Part shown: positions 1 to 5,210 of the stretch, one piece after another
How positions within the stretch are numbered: the first letter of the stretch is position 1
How the letters are laid out: the number at the start of each line of letters is the position of its first letter
From: Acidobacteriota bacterium
GTDB lineage: Bacteria; Acidobacteriota; Thermoanaerobaculia; Multivoradales; UBA5704
Reading direction: 5' to 3'
DNA length: 5,210 nt
NCBI GenBank assembly: GCA_003223675.1
Contig: QHVW01000081.1
Coordinates: forward strand, 1-5,210
Notes under the pieces: model-generated
What the model was told of the DNA's origin: nothing
Seen by the model: the letters and a program-made list of their open reading frames with translations, nothing else
The model's database searches: none
Position numbers and translations under genes: made by a program

Positions 1-273
1 TCGATCCTCAACCCCACCGCCAAGGTGGTGGCGGGGTACGATCCGGTGATGCCGACCTTCCAGGGGCAGATCACCGAGGAGCAGCTCAGCCAGCTCATCG
101 CCTACGTCCGCTCGCTCGGGCCCGTGGGGAGCGCGGCCGCCGGCGGCACGGGCGGCACCGCTCCCGCGGGCACGACCGCCTCGAACGCCCAGATGGACGC
201 CAACTCGCCCTTAATTGATTCGGGAAATACCGCTGGGCAGACCAAGGGCGCGGCGAAGCCGCCGCAGAAGTGA
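1..273 (+). CDS. coxB: Cytochrome c oxidase subunit II, C-terminal part (cytochrome c domain), 5'-truncated
   Basis: The last 90 codons of a gene entering from the left, ending at TGA (271-273). The visible protein begins in the C-terminal part of a class I cytochrome c domain. The segment DPVMPTFQGQ contains Met17 (codon 49-51), the expected axial heme c ligand, and is followed by the amphipathic closing helix EEQLSQLIAYVRSLG. This pairing is characteristic of caa3-type CoxB, where a heme c domain is fused behind the CuA domain and passes electrons to CuA and then heme a in subunit I. The CXXCH site and CuA ligands would lie upstream, outside the window, so the fusion is inferred from the tail and from coxA following directly. 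Residues 44-90 form an unusually long Gly/Ala/Thr/Pro-rich low-complexity tail with no recognisable domain. A stand-alone cytochrome c is the main alternative, less likely given the context. The domain should face the periplasmic or outer side of the membrane. Confidence 0.88.
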   Translation, partial: SILNPTAKVVAGYDPVMPTFQGQITEEQLSQLIAYVRSLGPVGSAAAGGTGGTAPAGTTASNAQMDANSPLIDSGNTAGQTKGAAKPPQK

Positions 274-281
274 GACAAGCC

Positions 282-1947
<1,666 letters not shown>

Positions 1948-1955
<8 letters not shown>

Positions 1956-2685
1956 CACTCCGTTGGTGGACGGGCATGCGCACGGGGATGGCCACCGCCA
2001 CCCGGCCCATCAGTTCGAAACGATGGAGCAGCAGAAGGAGACCTCCACGCTGGGGATGTGGCTGTTCCTGGTGACCGAGATCATGTTCTTCGGCGGCCTG
2101 TTCACCGCCTACGTGATCTACCGGCACATGTACCCGGACGCCTTCGCGGCAGCCAGCTCGACGCTGGACGTGAAGTGGGGAGGCATCAACACCGCCGTCC
2201 TCATCTGCAGCAGCTTGACCATGGCGCTGGCCATCCGCTCGGCGCAGGTCAACTGGCGCAAGGGGATCCTCATCTTCCTCTCTCTGACCATGCTCCTGGG
2301 CTTGACCTTCCTCGGCATCAAGGCGATCGAGTACCGCGCCAAGTTCGTCGAGAGGCACGTGCCGGGCGACGTCCTGAACGAGCCCTTCCACTTCGAGCTC
2401 GAGAATCACCACGAGGCCGCCGTGGCGCAGGCGCAGGACCCGCTCTACCCTCGGCACGCAGAGATCTTCTTCGCGCTCTACTTCATCATGACCGGCGTCC
2501 ACGCCACCCACATGATCATCGGCATCCTCATCCTGGCGGTGCTGTGGCACTTCTCCCGCAAGGGAAAATTCGACTCCGAGTACTACAACCCGCTGGAGAT
2601 GACCGGCCTCTACTGGCACTTCGTCGACATCGTCTGGATCTTCCTCTTCCCCCTGCTCTACCTGCTGGGCGCTCACACCCACTGA
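1948..2685 (+). CDS. coxC: Cytochrome c oxidase subunit III
   Basis: A 245-residue membrane subunit of the oxidase. It has no redox centre; in this family it stabilises subunit I and supports proton uptake by the D channel. Family signatures are TSTLGMWLFLVTEIMFFGG (residues 32-50, with the conserved Glu44 in the first helix), HATHMIIG (185-192) and YWHFVDIVWIFLFPL (222-236). About five membrane helices are visible, near residues 36-58, 80-97, 107-126, 172-200 and 221-241, which suits the shorter bacterial form lacking the first two helices of mitochondrial subunit III. The start is TTG at 1948, supported by AGGAGG six bases upstream. The first 30 residues are hydrophilic and rich in His (five within residues 10-21). 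An ATG at residue 26 is the alternative start. The hydrophilic stretch 131-170 between helices is polar and acidic, and the C-terminus ends HTH. Confidence 0.97.
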
Positions 2686-2720
2686 GGACCGCTCAGGAGA
2701 GCATTCGCGGAGACCGACCC

Positions 2721-3035
2721 ATGGCTGAGCCACAGCACCACGTCACCCCCGTCTCGACCTATGTCTATGTCTTCCTCGCCCTCCTGGTCTGCACCGTGCT
2801 GACGTACTTCGCCGCCAAGGCCGACTTCGGCCTGCTCAACAACTTCATCGCCATGGCGATCGCGATCACCAAGGCCCTGCTCGTGCTCTACTTCTTCATG
2901 GAGCTGCGCCACAGCACGCGGATGACCGTCCTCACCGCCGCCGCCGGCTTCTTCTGGCTGTTCCTGATGATCGGGCTCTTCCTGATGGACTACGGCACCC
3001 GCATGGCGGTGGTGCTGCCGGTGCCGGGGAAGTAG
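2721..3035 (+). CDS. coxD: Cytochrome c oxidase subunit IV family protein
   Basis: A 104-residue protein with three hydrophobic segments (about residues 12-31, 37-60 and 68-90), matching the small prokaryotic cytochrome c oxidase subunit IV family (PF03626-like). The middle helix has the family's characteristic Lys51 followed by LYFFMELRH (57-65). It is an accessory membrane subunit thought to help assemble or stabilise the oxidase, with no cofactor ligands expected. The ATG at 2721 is preceded by GGAGA (2709-2713) at 7-base spacing. The 35-base gap from the coxC stop, with no terminator, indicates cotranscription. The gene is likely the last of the oxidase operon. The symbol follows common coxBACD usage; ctaF is used in other species. 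The identification rests on size, topology, the central motif and position, because this family has little sequence conservation. Confidence 0.9.
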   Translation: MAEPQHHVTPVSTYVYVFLALLVCTVLTYFAAKADFGLLNNFIAMAIAITKALLVLYFFMELRHSTRMTVLTAAAGFFWLFLMIGLFLMDYGTRMAVVLPVPGK

Positions 3036-3080
3036 ACAGGGCGGGTCGTCAACCCCACTGGGACTTTTCGTAGGGGCCTT

Positions 3081-3089
3081 TGCTAGGAT
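3081..3089 (+). promoter_or_regulatory. Possible extended -10 promoter before the membrane-protein gene
   Basis: TGCTAGGAT has the extended -10 pattern (TG, one base, then TAGGAT at 3084-3089). It ends only six bases before the ATG at 3096, so the predicted transcript would begin at or next to the start codon and be nearly leaderless. No good -35 is visible. The AGGA inside the same bases (3085-3088), 7 bases from ATG, could instead be the ribosome binding site of a readthrough transcript from the cox operon. The two readings cannot be separated from sequence alone. Confidence 0.35.
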
Positions 3090-3095
3090 ACGCCG

Positions 3096-3641
3096 ATGCC
3101 GGCACCGACTCCCTCGACCATTGTGCTCCTGGCTCTGCTGCCCATGGTGGCGTGGCGGATCTACATCCGTTTCCGCAGGATGATCGGCCGCCAGCGGCTG
3201 TCGCGGGTGCGGCCGTGGCTCACTCTGGCCATCTTCTCGATCGTGCTGGTGCTGCTGGCTTACGCCGCGCGCGCGCACGTCGAGCGCCTGGAGTGGATGG
3301 CCGCCGGTTTCGCGGCGGGCGGGCTCCTGGCCGCCTACGGCTTGCGCCTCACGCGTTTCGAGCCCACGCCGGAGGGCCTGTTCTACACCCCGAACGCCTA
3401 TCTGGGCATCGCGCTCTCGCTGCTCTTTTTCGGCCGCCTTGTCTACCGCATGGTCGAGGTCTACGCCATCACCAGTGCGGCGTCGCCAACCCCTCCCAGC
3501 TTCGGGAGCAGCTCCCTCACCCTGGCCGTCTTCGGGCTCATCGCCGGCTACTACGTCACTTACGCGGTCGGTTTGATGCTCTGGCGGAATCGTGAGCTGC
3601 GCCTCCAGCCCCAGCGGGAGCCCCTGGCGATGGACTCCTGA
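3096..3641 (+). CDS. Polytopic membrane protein, DUF1453/CcdC-like
   Basis: A 181-residue integral membrane protein with about five hydrophobic segments (residues 7-23, 41-58, 67-84, 101-119 and 140-163). Basic loops include RIYIRFRRMIGRQRL (21-35) and the C-terminal WRNRELRLQPQRE. The conserved-looking loop TPEGLFYTPNAYLG (91-104) and the RxYxRxRRxIGRQ motif resemble proteins annotated DUF1453 or CcdC-like. I recognise this by pattern, not alignment. The function of that family is unknown; a link to cytochrome c maturation has been suggested only from gene neighbourhood in Bacillus. Its position 60 bases after the oxidase operon, same strand, would fit a respiratory or membrane role, but the gene may have its own promoter. 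There are no Cys pairs for redox chemistry and no signal peptide separate from the first helix. The ATG at 3096 has AGGA 7 bases upstream. The real-gene call is strong (hydrophobicity, codon pattern); the family call is moderate. Confidence 0.8.
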   Translation: MPAPTPSTIVLLALLPMVAWRIYIRFRRMIGRQRLSRVRPWLTLAIFSIVLVLLAYAARAHVERLEWMAAGFAAGGLLAAYGLRLTRFEPTPEGLFYTPNAYLGIALSLLFFGRLVYRMVEVYAITSAASPTPPSFGSSSLTLAVFGLIAGYYVTYAVGLMLWRNRELRLQPQREPLAMDS

Positions 3642-3811
3642 TCCTCACCGACCGCGAGCCGCGTCACCTTCCTAGCGCGGCCTTACAGGCGGCCTCGGTG
3701 TGGACCTTTCTGGAGTGATGAAGCACGAATGGCGAGAAGAGATGCCAAACCACCCCGCCCACCGCCCCTGGCGTAGCGGCAGGACGGAGCTCCAAAGTCG
3801 ATTTTCCCTCC

Positions 3812-3821
3812 TGTAGATACT
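3812..3821 (+). promoter_or_regulatory. Weak candidate -10 region for the small secreted protein gene
   Basis: TGTAGATACT is the most promoter-like element upstream of the ATG at 3919. It shares seven of eight bases (TAGATACT against TATATACT) with the better element at 4290-4297 before the zinc-finger/TPR gene. Transcription would start near 3828 and leave a leader of about 90 bases containing the inverted repeat 3839-3873. No matching -35 is seen, so this is tentative. Confidence 0.2.
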
Positions 3822-3838
3822 TTCCCCCTCACGCCCTC

Positions 3839-3873
3839 CGGACCGTTGCACTCTAGGCGCATCGGGCGGTCCG
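3839..3873 (+). repeat. Inverted repeat CGGACCG / CGGTCCG
   Basis: Two perfectly complementary 7-base arms, 3839-3845 and 3867-3873, are separated by 21 bases. In RNA this could form a hairpin in the leader of the downstream small gene; in DNA it could be a spaced operator. The loop is long and the DNA GC-rich, so a chance match is quite possible. No T-run follows, so it is not a standard terminator. Confidence 0.35.
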
Positions 3874-3908
3874 TCTTCCTCACTCCGGGGATGTCGCGAG
3901 CCGCCGAA

Positions 3909-3914
3909 AGGAGG
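3909..3914 (+). promoter_or_regulatory. Strong ribosome binding site for the small secreted protein
   Basis: AGGAGG, extended upstream to AAAGGAGG (3907-3914), is four bases before the ATG at 3919. It is among the strongest Shine-Dalgarno matches in the window and is the main evidence that the short frame after it is translated. Confidence 0.75.
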
Positions 3915-3918
3915 CTCT

Positions 3919-4203
3919 ATGCGCCGTCGCCTGTGGATTCTTACCACCCTCCTCCTGCTGGCGCTCGCCGCCGTGCCCCGGCCGGCCGCCGCCGGTGAGC
4001 GCGCCACGGTCAAGCCGGTCAAGGCAGCCGCCGGCACGCTGGCGGCTTTCTGGGAGGGGCTCCGGCATCTTCCCATCCTTTCCTCGCTCAGGAAGCTCGG
4101 ACCGGGAATGGACCCTCATGGTACCCCGGCGCCGAGCAGCCCGCCGGGAGGGACGTCCACCCCGCAAAGCGACCTGGGGCCTGAAATGGACCCCGCTGGT
4201 TAG
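3919..4203 (+). CDS. Small secreted protein with two LGPxMDPxG motifs, unknown function
   Basis: A 94-residue protein of no family I can name. Residues 1-25 form a textbook Sec signal peptide: basic MRRR, a hydrophobic core rich in Leu/Ala (5-19), and PAAA before Gly26 as a signal peptidase I site. There is no lipobox cysteine, and the whole protein has no Cys. The predicted mature part is about 69 residues. Residues 39-60 look like a cationic amphipathic helix (Phe44, Trp45, Leu48, Leu51, Leu54, Leu57 with Arg/His/Lys). It is followed by LGPGMDPHG (60-68), a Pro/Ser/Thr/Gly linker (69-84), and LGPEMDPAG (86-94), which is the exact C-terminus. The duplicated motif, signal peptide and AAAGGAGG ribosome site argue for a real gene. 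It lies 118 bases before the zinc-finger/TPR gene, same strand. A role as exported signal, toxin-like peptide or substrate of a processing system is conceivable, but nothing in the sequence decides it. Confidence 0.75.
   Translation: MRRRLWILTTLLLLALAAVPRPAAAGERATVKPVKAAAGTLAAFWEGLRHLPILSSLRKLGPGMDPHGTPAPSSPPGGTSTPQSDLGPEMDPAG
4096..4122 (+). repeat. First LGPxMDPxG coding repeat unit
   Basis: Encodes LGPGMDPHG, residues 60-68 of the small secreted protein. It matches the second unit (4174-4200) at seven of nine residues while differing at several silent positions (for example CTC/CTG, GGA/GGG, CCG/CCT, CCT/CCC). That points to selection on the peptide, not a fresh DNA duplication. Confidence 0.65.
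4174..4200 (+). repeat. Second LGPxMDPxG coding repeat unit, at the C-terminus
   Basis: Encodes LGPEMDPAG, the last nine residues (86-94) before the TAG stop at 4201-4203. It lies 26 codons downstream of the first unit. Ending precisely on the motif's glycine suggests the motif has an end-specific role, such as recognition or cleavage, but this is inference. Confidence 0.65.
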
Positions 4204-4210
4204 TCGCGGC

Positions 4211-4258
4211 AGGAGGTGCCGGCGGTCTCGTCCGGTGGCCTGCCGGCTCTCCTTGTTC
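4211..4258 (+). terminator. Imperfect hairpin after the small secreted protein gene, possible terminator
   Basis: AGGAG (4211-4215) pairs with CTCCT (4249-4253), and GCCGGC (4218-4223) pairs with GCCGGC (4242-4247). A small internal loop separates these two helices and about 18 bases close the loop, where a further G-U and G-C pair are possible. The stem is followed by TGTT, short of a canonical U-run. It starts seven bases after the stop codon, a normal place for a terminator, and would separate the small gene from the promoter-like patch at 4287. Confidence 0.4.
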
Positions 4259-4286
4259 CCGAAGGTCGTGCGGATTTATCGTGTCT

Positions 4287-4297
4287 TGGTATATACT
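4287..4297 (+). promoter_or_regulatory. Promoter-like -10 patch upstream of the zinc-finger/TPR gene
   Basis: TGGTATATACT offers two overlapping readings: TATACT (4292-4297), one mismatch from TATAAT, and an extended -10 of TG plus one base plus TATATA (4290-4295). It is the most AT-rich stretch in this GC-rich region. No good -35 hexamer lies at 16-18 bases, which favours an extended -10 or an activated promoter. Transcription would begin about 4302-4305, giving a leader of roughly 20 bases to the GTG at 4322. Confidence 0.5.
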
Positions 4298-4305
4298 CGT
4301 ACGAG
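4296..4305 (+). promoter_or_regulatory. Perfect 10-bp palindrome at the presumed transcription start, possible operator
   Basis: CTCGTACGAG is a perfect palindrome that overlaps the end of the -10 element and the predicted start site, the classic place for a repressor to block initiation. No regulator can be named from it, and a 10-bp palindrome can arise by chance. Its position is what makes it notable. Confidence 0.35.
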
Positions 4306-4321
4306 CTGAAAGGGAGGGACC

Positions 4322-5210
4322 GTGTCCGATATCCATATCACCCCTGAGCTGCTGGCCGCGGTCGAACGGGGAGAGCGGCCCGCGAGCGAGTTGGTACAGG
4401 TCGGCTGGAACCATCTGATGCATCTGTGCCCCACGTGCAGAGCGGGATTCCAGGCCTGGCAGCGCCGGCGGCGCGACACCGGCGTCAGCTACGACTCCGC
4501 CTTCCGGGTCCTGCCTCTGCTCCTCGAACGGCACACGCATGCCGTCGAGGAGGCCCAGAGGAAGGCGGACAAGGATTTGCGGGCGCTTCTGAAGCTGCCC
4601 CATGCGGAGCGTCTCGGCAGGATTCAGCGGTCCCATGGTCGATTTCGCGGCGTGACGCTGGCCCATCGGCTGGTGGGGGAAGCGAAGAGCCATATGCCGA
4701 CCGAGCCCCAGACCGTGTACGAGCTCGCGGAGGCGGCGGAGACGGTCCTGCTTCGGACCCCCAATGCGCCTGGCTATTACGACGCTCTGGCGCGCGCGAT
4801 CGCCTACAAGGCCAACGTCCTGCGCGCCCTCGGCCACCTTCCAGAGGCGGATGAGCGCTTGAGGAGTGCTCGCAGCCTGGTGCGGAATGAGGGTGTAACG
4901 GATAACCTGATCTATGCAGAGATCGACTGGTTCGAGGGGGTCTTGCGCAAGGACCAGCGCCGGTTCCAGGAGGCGGAGGAGCTCCTGTCGCGCTCGGCAT
5001 CGCTCTTCGAGCTCGCAGGCGAGAAGGTCGATGGTGCCCGTACACTCCTGACCTTGGGCGCGATGTACCATCACCGCCAGGAGCCTGACAAGGCGATCGA
5101 GACGACCGAGGCGGCCCTGGTCCATCTGAGCCCCGAGGTTGAGCCCCGCCTCTGTCTCTGCGGCCGGCACAACCTCGCGCTCTTCCTGGTGGAGGAGGGC
5201 AGGTTCGACG
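4322..5210 (+). CDS. Zinc-finger-like plus tetratricopeptide repeat protein, 3'-truncated
   Basis: The frame is open from GTG at 4322 to the window end (296 residues visible). GGAGG (4313-4317) lies four bases upstream and a promoter-like patch before that. Residues 31-39 (HLMHLCPTC) form H-x4-C-x2-C, like the zinc-binding motif of anti-sigma-type (zf-HC2-like) N-terminal domains. His34 is an additional possible ligand. A charged, helical middle region (about 69-145) leads into TPR helices: about 157-190 (with ALGHLPEADERL), 198-232 (RRFQEAEELL), 237-270 (TLGAMYHHRQEPDKAIE) and the start of another at 281 (HNLALFLVEEGRFD). There is no signal peptide or membrane segment, so it is cytoplasmic as far as seen. 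TPRs bind proteins; the zinc finger could bind a sigma factor, DNA or another partner. I associate this layout with Acidobacteriota proteins of unknown role. The C-terminus, where an effector or membrane anchor might sit, is outside the window. Confidence 0.85.
   Translation, partial: MSDIHITPELLAAVERGERPASELVQVGWNHLMHLCPTCRAGFQAWQRRRRDTGVSYDSAFRVLPLLLERHTHAVEEAQRKADKDLRALLKLPHAERLGRIQRSHGRFRGVTLAHRLVGEAKSHMPTEPQTVYELAEAAETVLLRTPNAPGYYDALARAIAYKANVLRALGHLPEADERLRSARSLVRNEGVTDNLIYAEIDWFEGVLRKDQRRFQEAEELLSRSASLFELAGEKVDGARTLLTLGAMYHHRQEPDKAIETTEAALVHLSPEVEPRLCLCGRHNLALFLVEEGRFD

Larger units (their letters stand above)
3642..3918 (+). other. Intergenic region, no convincing gene
   Basis: This 277-base stretch separates the membrane-protein gene from the small secreted protein gene. 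Open frames here, including one on the minus strand reaching into 4076, lack a ribosome binding site and give Arg/Ser/Pro-rich low-information translations. The composition is uneven: a C-rich, pyrimidine-dominated stretch (about 3799-3840) stands out from the coding DNA. It holds one weak -10-like element and an inverted repeat, listed separately, and ends in a strong Shine-Dalgarno. I see no clear intrinsic terminator for the upstream gene. Confidence 0.6.

Noticed and set aside
270..281. GTG at 270 as the coxA start
   Set aside because: It overlaps the coxB stop and is possible by coupling, but ATG at 282 has the better-spaced purine-rich site and is the commoner start codon. Only four residues are at stake.
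3036..3095. Terminator after the oxidase operon (CCCC at 3053-3056 with GGGG at 3072-3075)
   Set aside because: Only a four-base stem with a long loop and no U-run; not enough to call.
3672..4076. Minus-strand frames in the intergenic region and the start of the small gene
   Set aside because: No ribosome site; Arg/Ser/Pro-rich translations without domains; overlap with the better-supported plus-strand small secreted protein.
3995..4309. A 104-codon plus-strand frame overlapping the small secreted protein
   Set aside because: Lacks a ribosome site and signal peptide, is very Arg-rich, and runs through the hairpin and promoter-like patch. Its apparent internal repeat is only the LGPxMDPxG DNA read in another frame.
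4088..5170. A 360-codon open frame on the minus strand opposite the zinc-finger/TPR gene
   Set aside because: The plus strand has a ribosome site, promoter-like patch, zinc-finger motif and TPR repeats in a continuous frame. The minus frame shows no domain and runs through the small secreted gene as well.

Overview
GC-rich bacterial DNA with all real genes on the + strand. The left 3 kb is the distal part of an aa3/caa3-type heme-copper cytochrome c oxidase operon: the 3' end of coxB (subunit II with a C-terminal cytochrome c domain), then complete coxA, coxC and a small subunit IV gene. These four genes are tightly packed: 8 bases separate coxB from coxA, coxC starts on a TTG codon inside the end of coxA, and 35 bases precede subunit IV. 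The order II-I-III-IV, the YSHPAV motif in subunit I (A2 subfamily) and the apparent cytochrome c domain on subunit II fit an aerobic, chemiosmotic terminal oxidase that takes electrons from the attached heme c and pumps protons.

Next (3096-3641) is a polytopic membrane protein resembling the DUF1453/CcdC-like family, with a possible promoter of its own directly before its start codon. A 277-base stretch without a convincing gene follows.

The right part (3919 to the end) differs in character. It holds a 94-residue secreted small protein that carries two copies of an LGPxMDPxG motif, the second forming the exact C-terminus. After an imperfect hairpin and an AT-rich promoter-like patch with a 10-bp perfect palindrome comes a larger gene, cut off by the window end. 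It encodes a soluble protein with an N-terminal H-x4-C-x2-C zinc-finger-like motif and C-terminal tetratricopeptide repeats. This pair is the part of the window I can least explain from known families and is the best candidate for something undescribed.

The organism is probably an Acidobacteriota member (Thermoanaerobaculia-like) or a deltaproteobacterial/myxobacterial relative. The basis is the high GC, Shine-Dalgarno-led translation, the coxBACD order with an A2-type CoxA, and the zinc-finger plus TPR protein, a layout I associate with Acidobacteriota. The taxonomic assignment is an inference. I see no tRNA, rRNA, CRISPR array, transposase or insertion-sequence ends.
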